From positions 434,001 to 498,000 of the forward strand of contig NZ_LFXJ01000010.1 of the NCBI RefSeq assembly GCF_001183605.1: a DNA stretch of 64,000 nt. Reading direction: 5' to 3'. The notes under the pieces are model-generated. The model did no database searches. It was given only the letters and a program-made list of their open reading frames with translations, and was not told the DNA's origin. A program made the position numbers and the translations under genes. Below, in pieces: positions 7,287 through 16,652 of the stretch (position 1 is its first letter; every line of letters begins with the position of its first letter). Origin of the DNA: Lysinibacillus xylanilyticus. GTDB lineage: Bacteria; Bacillota; Bacilli; Bacillales_A; Planococcaceae.

Positions 7287-10200
7287 ATGAACATTAGTAA
7301 TTTTTCTATTAAAAGGCCCGTCTTTACAATAGTTACGATGCTACTTGTCATTATATTAGGTGGCGTTTCATTATTAAAAATACCTATTACGCTTATTCCA
7401 GAATTACGTCCACCAATAGGCATCGTTGTTACCAATTATCCTGGTGCAAGTCCAACAGAGGTTAATGAGAAAATAACAAAGCCCTTAGAAACAACACTCG
7501 CCACCTTACCAGGGATAAAAAAACTACAGTCTACCTCTCAAGAAGGATCCAATTTAATTATTCTCGAGTTTGATTGGTCAACCAATATTGAAGATGCTCA
7601 GCTCGATATTTTACAACGCATCGATATGACCCCTTTACCGAATGATGCTGAGAAACCTAGCTTTTTAAAATTTGATCCATCACAATTTCCTATAATACAA
7701 CTTTCGCTACGGGCGGAAAATGACAATGTAGATGTGCGTTTACTGGCGGAAGCCTTGGAAAAAGAACTTCGTCGAACAGCAGGTGTCGCAAGTGTAAATA
7801 TTTCCGGTAAGCTGGTAGAAGAAGTTCAAATAACTTTAGATGACTCGAAGCTAGTTGAAAAAGGACTAACCCAAGCAGATATTATTCAAATTATTCAATC
7901 GAACAATATTTCTCTTCCTGGTGAACCGGTGTTAACAGCAGATGGGAAGATGTTAACTACACGTATTTTAAGTACTTTAAGTTCACCAGAAAGCATTGCT
8001 GATTTAATCATTTCAGTAAATCCACTAGATGGTAAAGCTTTAACAGTAGGCGAAGTTGCGACTGTTGAACGTGTGGAGCAAAAATCTATAACTACAACAC
8101 GAGCAAATGAGCATTCTGCGGTATTAATGTCTGTATTACAGGAATCGGGTGCTAATACGGCAGAGGTATCAAAAGCTTTTAAAGAAGCTTTAAATGAATT
8201 ATTGACGAAGAAGCAATATCAAGGAATCGTTGCAGACGTGCTAGTGGACCAAGGAAACTATGTGGATTTAGCGATTAGTAATATCGGATCTTCTTTACTT
8301 TTAGGTGGATTATTCGCAATGTTCATATTATTCGTCTTTCTACGTAGTGTGAAAAGCCCTATTATCATTGGTATTGCGATTCCATATTCAGTTATTGTTA
8401 CATTTGTTTTAATGTTTTTTGCTAATTTCTCGCTCAATATTATGACATTAGGGGCGTTAGCACTTGGTATCGGTATGCTTGTTGATAATGCTATCGTTGT
8501 TATTGAAAACATTGAAAGACATTTAGGACTTGGTAAGGACCCGATAATAGCCGCTAAGGAAGGGACAAAGGAAGTGTCACTTGCGATTACTGCTTCCACT
8601 CTTACAACGATTGCAGTATTCATTCCTGTTATGTTTATTGAAGGTTTAATAGGACAAATTTTCACAGAGTTTGCATTAACTATTTCCTTTAGCTTAATCG
8701 CTTCTTTAGTCGTTGCGTTAACAGTTGTTCCAATGCTTGCAAGTCGTCTTTTAAAAATGAAATCAACGAATATTTACGAAAAGCGTAATGAGTCATCCTT
8801 TTACAAGATCTACAAAACATCAATTATTTGGGTATTGCGTCATCGTATGCTTGTACTAATCTTAGCGGTTGTCTGTTTTGGACTTTCTTTGTTTGGACTT
8901 ATGAAAATGGGTACAGAGTTTTTACCGCCAACCGATGAAGGATTTGCATCCGTTAGTGTAAATCTTGAAAAAGGGGTAGCAGTGTCAGAAACAGAAAAAG
9001 TTGTTGCGAAAATTGAAAAACGTTTAAAACAAGAGAAGGATGTCGACGTATATGTAAGCTTAATCGGTGGTACACAGCAGGCACAAGCACGAGGACAAAC
9101 AAGTGCAAACCAAGCAGAGCTATATGTAAAACTTGTCCCTTTAGCGGATAGGGATCGTTCGATTTTTGAATTTGTAGAAGAGGTTGAGCGAGATTTGCAT
9201 AAAGAGCTAGGGGAGCAAGTTGAAATTAACTTCAATGTCTCAACGACAACTGGTTCGTCACCAAATACATTAACGTTTAGATTAACAGACTCTGATGAGC
9301 AAAGACTTCATAGCTCTGTTGATAAAGTGCAGCAGGAGCTATCAAAAGAACAGGTCATCACAAAGGTATCTACGGATTTAGATATCACTGTTAAAGAAGT
9401 TCAAGTAGAAGTCGACCGAGAAAAGGCGAAGGACTACGGATTTGTACCTGCTCAAATTGCTCAAACGGTCAATCAAATGACGAAGGGTCAGCTCACTACG
9501 CAAATAATGGCAGGGGATGGTGCTGTATTGCCTGTTTATACAGGCTTTGGTCAAGTATTTAATGATAGTATCGAGTCATTAAAATCGATGCAGCTTCGTT
9601 CATCTGCTGGTCTGTTTGTAAAGCTAGAGGACATTGCGACTGTTTCTGTACAGGAAGGGCCAGTATCGATACGACGTTCTGATCAGGCGGCTGCGGTTGC
9701 ATTTTTTGTCGAGTATGAAACGAAGGAATCGCTAGGGGGCATTTCAGCAAAAGTGGACAAAGCATTGGAAAAAGCAGATTTACCATCTGAAACTCAAGTT
9801 GTCTTTAGTGGAGATCGTGAACTTTATGATAGTGCGATTAATGATATGCTTTTAGCCGTTGCATTAGCAATAGTGCTTGTATATATCGTAATGGCTGCAC
9901 AATTTGAATCATTCAAATATCCATTCGTTATCATGTTCACAGTACCATTAATGATTATTGGCGTTGCAATTGCAATGTTTGCTACGAACACGCTAATTGG
10001 TGTGACATCTGTTATTGGGGTCTTAGTGCTAGTTGGAATTGTTGTGAATAACGGGATTGTACTTGTAGATTACATTAATCAACAAAAAGCTATGGGAATG
10101 GCGACGTATGATGCGATTTTACTTGCTACACAAGATCGACTTCGACCAATTTTAATGACCGCACTAACAACAATCTTAGGATTGCTTCCACTTGCTCTTG

Positions 10201-10340
10201 GTATTGGTGAAGGAACAGAGATGAATCAACCGATGGGAATTGTAGTAATCGGGGGACTTGTGACATCAACTTTGCTGACATTATATATTGTACCGATTAT
10301 TTACAGTCTAATGGATAAAGAAACTAGGAAGATGCGGTAA
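7287..10340 (+). CDS. RND-family efflux transporter permease
   Basis: The 1017-residue inner-membrane pump belongs to the AcrB/MdtC hydrophobe-amphiphile efflux branch of RND proteins: proton-driven export of drugs, detergents or surfactant-like compounds. It has the classical two-fold layout, with one N-terminal membrane helix, a large outer domain, six helices, then a second repeat with another outer domain and six helices. The proton-relay helix contains GMLVDNAIVVIENIERHLG. ATG 7287 has AAGGAG 10 bases upstream; an in-frame TTG at 7278 is too close to that site. There is no adjacent periplasmic adaptor gene, normal for Gram-positive RND pumps such as SwrC. Substrate unknown. Confidence 0.92.
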   Translation: MNISNFSIKRPVFTIVTMLLVIILGGVSLLKIPITLIPELRPPIGIVVTNYPGASPTEVNEKITKPLETTLATLPGIKKLQSTSQEGSNLIILEFDWSTNIEDAQLDILQRIDMTPLPNDAEKPSFLKFDPSQFPIIQLSLRAENDNVDVRLLAEALEKELRRTAGVASVNISGKLVEEVQITLDDSKLVEKGLTQADIIQIIQSNNISLPGEPVLTADGKMLTTRILSTLSSPESIADLIISVNPLDGKALTVGEVATVERVEQKSITTTRANEHSAVLMSVLQESGANTAEVSKAFKEALNELLTKKQYQGIVADVLVDQGNYVDLAISNIGSSLLLGGLFAMFILFVFLRSVKSPIIIGIAIPYSVIVTFVLMFFANFSLNIMTLGALALGIGMLVDNAIVVIENIERHLGLGKDPIIAAKEGTKEVSLAITASTLTTIAVFIPVMFIEGLIGQIFTEFALTISFSLIASLVVALTVVPMLASRLLKMKSTNIYEKRNESSFYKIYKTSIIWVLRHRMLVLILAVVCFGLSLFGLMKMGTEFLPPTDEGFASVSVNLEKGVAVSETEKVVAKIEKRLKQEKDVDVYVSLIGGTQQAQARGQTSANQAELYVKLVPLADRDRSIFEFVEEVERDLHKELGEQVEINFNVSTTTGSSPNTLTFRLTDSDEQRLHSSVDKVQQELSKEQVITKVSTDLDITVKEVQVEVDREKAKDYGFVPAQIAQTVNQMTKGQLTTQIMAGDGAVLPVYTGFGQVFNDSIESLKSMQLRSSAGLFVKLEDIATVSVQEGPVSIRRSDQAAAVAFFVEYETKESLGGISAKVDKALEKADLPSETQVVFSGDRELYDSAINDMLLAVALAIVLVYIVMAAQFESFKYPFVIMFTVPLMIIGVAIAMFATNTLIGVTSVIGVLVLVGIVVNNGIVLVDYINQQKAMGMATYDAILLATQDRLRPILMTALTTILGLLPLALGIGEGTEMNQPMGIVVIGGLVTSTLLTLYIVPIIYSLMDKETRKMR

Positions 10341-10358
10341 GTTCAGGGGGGATGAGAG

Positions 10359-11444
10359 ATGGGGGTTCATTTTTTTACAGGTTTTCCGGGTTTTATTTCA
10401 AGCCAATTAATACGAGAGTTATTCCGAAAAAATCATTCACATGAAGTCATCGCTATTGTACTAGCAGGTGAATTAGTAAAAGCAAATTTAGAAAGAGAAA
10501 ATATAGTAGCGGAGTTTCCTAACTGTTCTATTCATATTGTAGAGGGAGATATTACATTACCGAATCTCGGTTTAGAAAATCAAGTTATACAGGTAATTGT
10601 ACCTCAAATTGAGGTGCTCTGGCATTTAGCTGCAATTTATGATTTAGCAGTACCACGTGATATAGCATGGAAGGTAAATGTACATGGTACGACTATGGTC
10701 AATGATTTTGTTCGAACACTTCCGAACTTAAGACGCTATATGTATTTTAGTACAGCGTATGTAGCAGGAACACGTGAAGGTGTTTTGCGAGAAAATGAAC
10801 TTATTCGCCCGCATGCATTTAAAAACTATTATGAGGAAACAAAATATGAAGCTGAGCATCGAGTAGAGGATTTGAAATCAGAAATACCACTGACAATTAT
10901 TCGACCTGGCATAGTACGGGGACATTCAGAGACAGGAGAAACTATTAAATTTGATGGGCCTTATTTCTTTTTAAATATGGTGGATAAATTAAAATACCTT
11001 CCTTGTATCCCGTATATTGGCCGATCGACATCAACAATAAATGTGGTGCCAGTGGATTATATTATAAACGCCTCGACTTATCTCGTTGATGAAAAAAGTG
11101 CTGAAGGGAAAACCTTGCATCTAACGGACCCGAATCCGCATCCTGTGCAGGAAGTGTATCGTACGATGGTAAAATTATTAACTAACCATTATCCTAAGGG
11201 GCGATTACCGTTAATACTAGCAAGAATATCTTTACAAGTGCTACTTATTCGAAAATATCTAGGTGTTGAGCAAGAATCTTTAGACTACTTAACTTGGAAT
11301 GCTAAGTTCGATACATCCGAAGCAGTTTCTATTTTGAAAAAAGGTAGTATTGCATGCCCTGATTTTATACAGACTATGCCTAGAATGATTGATTTTTATT
11401 TAGCGAATAAAGAAGATAAACGCTATCAAATTCAAATAAAGTGA
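10359..11444 (+). CDS. NAD(P)-dependent SDR, thioester-reductase / male-sterility type
   Basis: This 361-residue protein is an extended short-chain dehydrogenase. It shows a Rossmann loop TGFPGFIS (7-14), VEGDIT near 61-66, LWHLAA (87-92), FSTAYVAG (130-137) with the catalytic Ser/Thr, and Y158-x3-K162. These patterns match the NAD-binding_4 group that includes fatty acyl-CoA/thioester reductases, but the substrate cannot be read from sequence. ATG 10359 lies 7 bases after AGGGGGG and 18 bases after the RND pump stop, so the two genes are probably one operon. A lipid- or surfactant-modifying role linked to the pump would be speculation. Confidence 0.8.
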   Translation: MGVHFFTGFPGFISSQLIRELFRKNHSHEVIAIVLAGELVKANLERENIVAEFPNCSIHIVEGDITLPNLGLENQVIQVIVPQIEVLWHLAAIYDLAVPRDIAWKVNVHGTTMVNDFVRTLPNLRRYMYFSTAYVAGTREGVLRENELIRPHAFKNYYEETKYEAEHRVEDLKSEIPLTIIRPGIVRGHSETGETIKFDGPYFFLNMVDKLKYLPCIPYIGRSTSTINVVPVDYIINASTYLVDEKSAEGKTLHLTDPNPHPVQEVYRTMVKLLTNHYPKGRLPLILARISLQVLLIRKYLGVEQESLDYLTWNAKFDTSEAVSILKKGSIACPDFIQTMPRMIDFYLANKEDKRYQIQIK

Positions 11445-11531
11445 TGCTTCAATTAGTGGTACGAGCTAATAAACAAGTTGTCACTATTCAAAACACAGAG
11501 ATATTGTAGGTTAAAAGTGGTGTAGATAATT

Positions 11532-11560
11532 TTGCCACTCGTTTATGATAGTGCTATAAT
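11532..11560 (+). promoter_or_regulatory. Sigma-A promoter of the Mn riboswitch-ykoY transcript
   Basis: TTGCCA (11532-11537) and a perfect TATAAT (11555-11560) are separated by 17 bases, giving a start near 11567, just before the aptamer. Confidence 0.8.
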
Positions 11561-11704
11561 AAGTTTTCAGAAGAAAAAACCTTCGACGTTTTGTCAAAGG
11601 GGAGTAGCTAACAGGTACGAGCGAAGTATCTGGATTCACATTCGTCATGACGTGGTTTTTACCATCGGGTGTGATAGGCGAATAACTCTATGCTAGCGGT
11701 ATTC

Positions 11705-11852
11705 AACTTCTTTTAGCAAATGTCCAAACATCTGTAGCTGACGCTTCGCTTTCGCTACAAAAAACATCTGTAGCTGACGCTTCGCTTTCGCTACATAAAA
11801 CATCTGCTGAAAGAAGTTAACCTCCGGACGCAATTATGTCGAGGCATAATTG
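11705..11852 (+). repeat. Repeat family B copy B2, inside the riboswitch
   Basis: The left hairpin arms AACTTCTTTTAGC (11705-11717) and GCTGAAAGAAGTT (11806-11818) enclose two D units, each with GTAGCTGACGCTTCGCTTTC. The right hairpin is CAATTATGTC-GA-GGCATAATTG (11831-11852). The flanks CTCTATGCTAG (11686-11696) and CTAGTAATAGAG (11858-11869) still pair with each other, so the element sits as an appendix at the tip of P4. Confidence 0.85.
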
Positions 11853-11910
11853 ATTTACTAGTAATAGAGAGGTACTGATAAAAAATGTCAGGTATTTATT
11901 TGCTCAGCGA

Positions 11911-11949
11911 GACCTTTGCCTTTTTATAGGGGCAGAGGTCTTTTCTTTT
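11911..11949 (+). terminator. Riboswitch-controlled terminator
   Basis: GACCTTTGCC (11911-11920) and GGCAGAGGTC (11931-11940) make a 10-bp stem with one G-U pair, followed by TTTTCTTTT. The left arm overlaps P1 of the aptamer, so the two folds exclude each other. Confidence 0.9.
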
Positions 11950-12005
11950 GTACTCGGATAGTAATAACTATTTTGGGTATAAAGAGTTTTAGAGGAGGCA
12001 CATGA

Positions 12006-12770
12006 ATGGAATCAATTTTATTACAATACGGTTGGGTACTTATTGTACTTGTAGTATTAGAAGGATTATTAGCAGCAGATAATGCAGTTGTGATGGCTGT
12101 GATGGTGAAGCACTTACCACGAGAACAGCAAAAAAAGGCATTGTTTTATGGATTATTCGGCGCATTAATTTTCCGATTCTCAGCACTTTTTGTCATTACA
12201 GTATTAGTAAATTATTGGCAAATTCAAGCGTTGGGAGCAGCTTATTTATTATTCATGTCCGCCAAAAATATATATGATTTGCGTTATAAAGATGACTCAA
12301 ACGAAGAATCTAATGATAAAGCGAAGAAAAAGGGCTCTGGTTTTTGGATGACAGTGCTTAAGGTAGAGGCAGCGGATATTGCATTTGCTATTGATTCTAT
12401 GCTTGCTGCAGTTGCCATTGCAGTAACTTTACCGCATTTAGGGAACTTTGATATAGGTGGCATCAATGGTGGACAATTTATTGTCATGTTACTTGGAGGA
12501 TTTATCGGAGTTATAATGATGCGATTTGCGGCACAATGGTTTGTGAAAATATTAAATGACTATCCTTCACTTGAGACCGCTGCGTTTTTAATGGTAGGTT
12601 GGGTAGGCGTGAAGCTTGTTGTGTTGACTTTGTCACATGAGAAGGTGGGTATATTACCTGCGGAATTTCCTCATTCTACTGTGTGGGAGTTAACTTTCTG
12701 GATTGTATTAGTGGCCATCGCACTAGTAGGTTATTTAGTAGGAGTTCGTCATAAACATAAAGATCAATAA
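12006..12770 (+). CDS. ykoY: TerC-family membrane protein (YkoY/MeeY type)
   Basis: This 254-residue polytopic protein belongs to the TerC family. In B. subtilis the yybP-ykoY riboswitch controls YkoY, which is implicated in Mn2+ export and supply of Mn to exported enzymes. About seven membrane helices are visible, with the family's acidic motifs: LEGLLAADNAVV (18-29) and AADIAFAIDSMLA in the middle, which place Asp residues in the membrane. ATG 12006 sits 7 bases after AGGAGG. Expression should rise with Mn2+ through the upstream riboswitch. The match of riboswitch and gene makes this call firm. Confidence 0.93.
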   Translation: MESILLQYGWVLIVLVVLEGLLAADNAVVMAVMVKHLPREQQKKALFYGLFGALIFRFSALFVITVLVNYWQIQALGAAYLLFMSAKNIYDLRYKDDSNEESNDKAKKKGSGFWMTVLKVEAADIAFAIDSMLAAVAIAVTLPHLGNFDIGGINGGQFIVMLLGGFIGVIMMRFAAQWFVKILNDYPSLETAAFLMVGWVGVKLVVLTLSHEKVGILPAEFPHSTVWELTFWIVLVAIALVGYLVGVRHKHKDQ

Positions 12771-12774
12771 TCTT

Positions 12775-12805
12775 TAACTTCTTCAGCAAGCAACATCCGC
12801 TGAAT
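12775..12805 (+). repeat. Repeat family B remnant B4 (left hairpin only)
   Basis: TTAACTTCTTCAGC followed by CATCCGCTGAATAAGA corresponds to the left hairpin of the B elements; no right end follows. It lies between the ykoY stop codon and its terminator. Confidence 0.55.
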
Positions 12806-12843
12806 AAGAGGAATAGTCGTATCTATTCCTCTTTCTTTTTTTA
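12806..12843 (+). terminator. Rho-independent terminator of ykoY
   Basis: AAGAGGAATAG (12806-12816) pairs with CTATTCCTCTT (12823-12833) around a 6-base loop and is followed by a T-rich run. Confidence 0.92.
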
Positions 12844-12904
12844 TGTATTTTTTCTATACTAATATCTATCAAGTTTGGCATCATATAAAGAAGGGGTTGT
12901 CAAA

Positions 12905-14260
12905 GTGCTCTGGAAAAGATCAAAAAATAGACTTGTAACACCTTTTCAGGTACTTGTCTCTTATTATTTTATAGCTATAGCGATTTCCTTCCTGTTACTA
13001 CGGCTACCAGGCGTTCATCAAGAAGGTGTTAAAGTTTCATTATTAGATAGCTTGTTTACTGCAGTAAGTGCAGTTAGTGTAACAGGTTTAACAACATTCA
13101 ATATATCTGAAAGCTATACAACATTCGGGCTCGTGATGGTTCTTGTTATTTTACAGCTTGGCGCAATTGGTATTATGTCACTTGGTACCTTTGTGTGGTT
13201 ACTTGTTGGGAAAAAAATCGGTATGCGTGAGCGTCAATTAATTATGATCGACCATAATCAATACAATTTGTCAGGGGTTGTTCAATTAATTCGGGAAATA
13301 TTGAAAATCTTAATCGGCATTGAAGTGATGGGTGCGTTTATTTTAACTTTGCATTTCACTAACTATTTCGACACTTTCCAAGAAGCCTTGATTCATGGTG
13401 TTTTTGCCTCCGTTTCAGCTACTACAAATGGTGGCTTTGATATAACAGGCATGAGTTTACTTCCGTTTCATAAAGATTACTTTGTTCAATTGATAACGAT
13501 GGTATTAATTGTGCTGGGTGCGATAGGCTTCCCGGTATTAATTGAAGTGAAATCCTTTTTATTAAATCGCCATGCAAATTTCCGTTTTAGTTTATTTACA
13601 AAAATAACAACCTCCACATATGCAATTTTATTTGTGGTAGGGGCTATTGTTATTTTATTGCTTGAATCATTCCATTCCTTTAAGGGAATGTCTTGGCATG
13701 AGGCTTTGTTTTCTGCAATGTTCCATTCTGTTTCAACACGATCAGCTGGACTTACGACGTATGATGTAACAACCTTTAGTGAAGCGACAGATATTTTTAT
13801 GAGCTTTTTAATGTTTATTGGTGCTTCACCGAGCTCAGTTGGTGGTGGGATACGTACAACAACATTCGCCATGGCAATTCTATTCCTAATTACCTTTGCG
13901 CGAGGAAGAGAGGATATTCAAGTATTCGGACGTGAAATACATTTAATTGATGTATTCCGCTCATTTGTTGTTATTTTATTGGCATTCTTTATGGTGTTAG
14001 TTGCGACAATTATTTTACTCATTACTGAGCCACATGCATCACTGATTCAAATAATTTTTGAAATTACATCAGCGTTCGGAACGTGTGGGATGTCTTTAGG
14101 AATAACCTCCGACCTATCAGTTGTTGGCAAAATTATCATTATGATTTTAATGTTTGTTGGTCGTGTCGGTTTAATTTCATTCCTTTACACTTTAGGTGGT
14201 GGAGGTAGAGGCAAAAAATCTAGTTATCACTATCCTAAAGAACGAGTAATTATAGGGTAA
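12905..14260 (+). CDS. ktrB: Potassium uptake channel subunit, KtrB/KtrD type
   Basis: The 451-residue membrane protein is the K+-translocating subunit of a Ktr system. It carries the four pseudo-repeats of the Trk/Ktr fold, each with a filter glycine: SVTGLTTFN, SATTNGGFDITG, STRSAGLTTYD and GTCGMSLGIT. The GTG at 12905 is chosen because GAAGGGG ends 8 bases upstream; the longer frame back to 12875 has no ribosome site. No RCK regulatory subunit (KtrA/KtrC) lies next to it. A solo gene in this position, between ykoY and a sporulation-type kinase, resembles B. subtilis ktrD. Activity would need a KtrA/C partner encoded elsewhere. Confidence 0.92.
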   Translation: MLWKRSKNRLVTPFQVLVSYYFIAIAISFLLLRLPGVHQEGVKVSLLDSLFTAVSAVSVTGLTTFNISESYTTFGLVMVLVILQLGAIGIMSLGTFVWLLVGKKIGMRERQLIMIDHNQYNLSGVVQLIREILKILIGIEVMGAFILTLHFTNYFDTFQEALIHGVFASVSATTNGGFDITGMSLLPFHKDYFVQLITMVLIVLGAIGFPVLIEVKSFLLNRHANFRFSLFTKITTSTYAILFVVGAIVILLLESFHSFKGMSWHEALFSAMFHSVSTRSAGLTTYDVTTFSEATDIFMSFLMFIGASPSSVGGGIRTTTFAMAILFLITFARGREDIQVFGREIHLIDVFRSFVVILLAFFMVLVATIILLITEPHASLIQIIFEITSAFGTCGMSLGITSDLSVVGKIIIMILMFVGRVGLISFLYTLGGGGRGKKSSYHYPKERVIIG

Positions 14261-14266
14261 ATTACT

Positions 14267-14310
14267 AGGAGATTAAAAAAGAGCTAATTGAGCTCTTTTT
14301 TAATCTCCTT
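14267..14310 (+). terminator. Rho-independent terminator of the Ktr gene
   Basis: AGGAGATTAAAAAAGAGCT (14267-14285) and its exact complement (14291-14309) form a long perfect stem with a 5-base loop. Confidence 0.9.
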
Positions 14311-14667
14311 AAAATTTTCCGGTAAAAAATGAGGAAATTAGAGATTACCTTAGTAGAAAATCTATCCATAAAAAAGTGTCTGGATTGTTTATTTGTCTAA
14401 AAAATTGGTTTCGCCACAAAATTGTCGAAAAATTTTAAATTGTTTTTCCTGGTTATTGCGGTCGATTGGTAGGTAATATTTACAATATTAGGGTGTCGGT
14501 GGGTTGAGAATATCGTACTAAACTTTTTTAGGATAATTGTAATGCCTTATAGAACATCGGTTGATCGTAATAAAGATATGGTTTTTACTGACAATGTGCT
14601 AAATTAAAAATGTAATTATTTGTTTTTGTTTTGGGTCACATTAACAATTTAAGGTTTTTGGTGGATG
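14311..14667 (+). other. Gene-free AT-rich spacer
   Basis: About 360 bases between two convergent terminators hold no open frame with a ribosome site, no repeat copy and no RNA motif that I recognise. One TGTCGAA occurs near 14422 but has no gene to control. Confidence 0.4.
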
Positions 14668-14713
14668 AAAAAAACGCTAGTCCTAAATTTTATTAAAGGA
14701 CTAGCGTTTTTTA
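14668..14713 (-). terminator. Terminator of the radical SAM gene
   Basis: AAAAACGCTAGTCCT and AGGACTAGCGTTTTTT are perfect complements around an 11-base loop, directly after the minus-strand stop codon at 14714; the fold can work in both directions. Confidence 0.92.
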
Positions 14714-16453
14714 TTATATAGAGTGGATTGTTGCAAAGTATGGTGTTTGACCATGACGGAAGTAAGTTAATAGATAGCCGTTTTTTGGTACAATTTTGCC
14801 TTTTGAGAAATTTAGGTAATCTATATGATGCGGAATAATGAGCGTATGTTTAAACAACTCTTTTTCAGATAGATTGAAGCCGGCAAATTCCTCACCTGCA
14901 ATTGCAGGGTTTTCACGTAAAGCATTGTAAAGTGCTTTTTGTTGCTCCTCTGTAGGGCGCTCTTTCCACCATAATTTACGTGGCTGGAACTGCTGTGCCA
15001 TTAAATAATCTAGTTGCATTAGGCTTTCAATGATAGTTAAATTAACACCCTCTACAGTTTCTAAAAACATTAATAAACGACGGAATAAATCCTCGAGCTG
15101 ATGACCGATACGCGACCAACCTTTTGTTTCCCAATAAGTACCGAAATTTTGGAAGAAATCAAATGGTGTTTCAAACACTTCAGTTACTAAGTATTCAATC
15201 GTATGATCCATACGGTGATCGTTCCAATATTTCTCAAGTACATCCTCTGCATGTTTAATACGTACTATATCATCAAATGTTAAGACATTGTTTGAGAAAA
15301 TCTCGTAAGGAGATTGGTCCACATACGTATAGCCGAATTTTTCAGCCTCTAGACGAAGGCCTGTACCACGCAGAAGTTTTAGGAATCCAAGCTGTAATTC
15401 CTCTGGTCGCATTGCGAAAACATCATTAAAGGTTTGACGGAAGCTTGCATAATCTTCCTCTGGTAAACCAGCGATTAAATCTAAATGCTGATCAATCTTT
15501 CCACCTTCTTTGACCATCGTCACTGTACGCGTAAGTTTTTCAAAGTTTTGACGGCGCTGTACAAGAGTATTTGTTAAATCATTCGTTGATTGAACACCTA
15601 TTTCAAAACGGAAAAGACCTTTTGGTGCGTTATCATTTAAAAACTGGATAACCTCAGGACGCATAATATCTGCGGTAATTTCAAATTGGAATACAACCCC
15701 TGGCTTATGTTCATCGATTAAAAACTGGAACATTTCCATGGCATAGCTTCGACTTATATTAAATGTACGGTCAACAAACTTAATAGTACGCGCACCATTG
15801 TCCATCAAGAATCGAATATCTTCTTTTATTTTTTCTCGATTGAAATAACGAACCCCTACTTCAATAGAAGATAAACAAAATTGACAGCTAAATGGACAGC
15901 CTCGACTTGTTTCAATATATTGAATTCGTTTGCTTAGATGAGGGAGGTCCTCCTCAAAACGAAATGGACTTGGCAATTCACGTAAATCTATTTTTGATGC
16001 TTGTGCGTGAATCCGTACTTTACCATCCTCTAAGTAACAAATCCCTGGAACATCCTCCAATGCAATTTCACCATGTAAATAGCGTAATAACTGTTTAAAG
16101 GAAGTTTCTCCTTCACCCATAACAATGAAATCAACCTCTTCGATTCTACGTAACCAATGGTGGGCATCGTAAGAAACTTCAGGTCCTCCGAGCAAAATTT
16201 TAACATTTGGACAGACAGTTTTTAACATCTTGATGACGTGAATGGTTTCTTCGATATTCCAAATATAGCAACTAAATCCTACAATATCAGGTTTTTTTTG
16301 AAACAAATCTGATACAATATTAAAAGCAGGATCTTTAATTGTATATTCTGCAATGATAGGATCAAATTCTGGTAAAGCAGCACCTTTTAAATAACGTAGT
16401 GCTAAATTTGTGTGAATATACTTTGCGTTTAAAGTAGTTAAAATAGTATTCAT
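14714..16453 (-). CDS. B12-binding radical SAM protein with DUF4080-type C-terminus
   Basis: The 579-residue protein has an N-terminal cobalamin-binding Rossmann domain (about 1-130, with ILLGGPEVSYD at 86-96), then a radical SAM core with C186-x3-C190-x2-C193 in SRGCPFSCQFC, and a long C-terminal extension containing the family's LGFLKLLRGTG segment. Such enzymes use a [4Fe-4S] cluster, S-adenosylmethionine and usually cobalamin for methylation or other radical chemistry on an unassigned substrate. The start is ATG 16453. It is a single-gene unit: terminator at 14668 and a divergent kinase gene upstream. No pathway partner adjoins it, so function remains unknown. Confidence 0.88.
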   Translation of the reverse strand: MNTILTTLNAKYIHTNLALRYLKGAALPEFDPIIAEYTIKDPAFNIVSDLFQKKPDIVGFSCYIWNIEETIHVIKMLKTVCPNVKILLGGPEVSYDAHHWLRRIEEVDFIVMGEGETSFKQLLRYLHGEIALEDVPGICYLEDGKVRIHAQASKIDLRELPSPFRFEEDLPHLSKRIQYIETSRGCPFSCQFCLSSIEVGVRYFNREKIKEDIRFLMDNGARTIKFVDRTFNISRSYAMEMFQFLIDEHKPGVVFQFEITADIMRPEVIQFLNDNAPKGLFRFEIGVQSTNDLTNTLVQRRQNFEKLTRTVTMVKEGGKIDQHLDLIAGLPEEDYASFRQTFNDVFAMRPEELQLGFLKLLRGTGLRLEAEKFGYTYVDQSPYEIFSNNVLTFDDIVRIKHAEDVLEKYWNDHRMDHTIEYLVTEVFETPFDFFQNFGTYWETKGWSRIGHQLEDLFRRLLMFLETVEGVNLTIIESLMQLDYLMAQQFQPRKLWWKERPTEEQQKALYNALRENPAIAGEEFAGFNLSEKELFKHTLIIPHHIDYLNFSKGKIVPKNGYLLTYFRHGQTPYFATIHSI

Positions 16454-16652
16454 GCAATAATCTTCCTTTCAATTTCTAATTGTAACAGTCAAGTAGCTGT
16501 CATACAATATAATCCTTTTTACCTATTTATTTTGTGAACAGTTCGTGAAATAATTTTAAATACTTAAATTTACTAAATTTTGTAATAATAGAATCGTGCA
16601 ATCATAGATTATAGTAAAGGCTCAAAATTCGAATAAGGGGTTATTTACTCTT

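Larger units (their letters stand above)
11593..11949 (+). promoter_or_regulatory. yybP-ykoY manganese riboswitch with an insertion in P4
   Basis: The conserved 5' core GTCAAAGGGGAGTAGC starts at 11593 and the conserved 3' core AGCGAGACCTTTG ends at 11918. P1 pairs CAAAGG (11595-11600) with CCTTTG (11913-11918). The L3 side has CGTCATGACGTGG and CATCGGG, closed by a CACA/TGTG stem. P4 pairs GCGAATAA (11678-11685) with TTATTTGC (11896-11903) and extends as CTCTAT/ATAGAG. A family B repeat fills the distal part of P4, which is why the two halves of the aptamer are over 200 bases apart. The 3' strand of P1 is also the 5' arm of the terminator at 11911-11949, so Mn2+ binding should turn the downstream gene on. 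This element class is known to sense Mn2+. Confidence 0.88.

Noticed and set aside
14422-14428. Spo0A box in the gene-free spacer 14311-14667
   Set aside because: A single 7-mer is expected by chance and no promoter or gene lies downstream on either strand.
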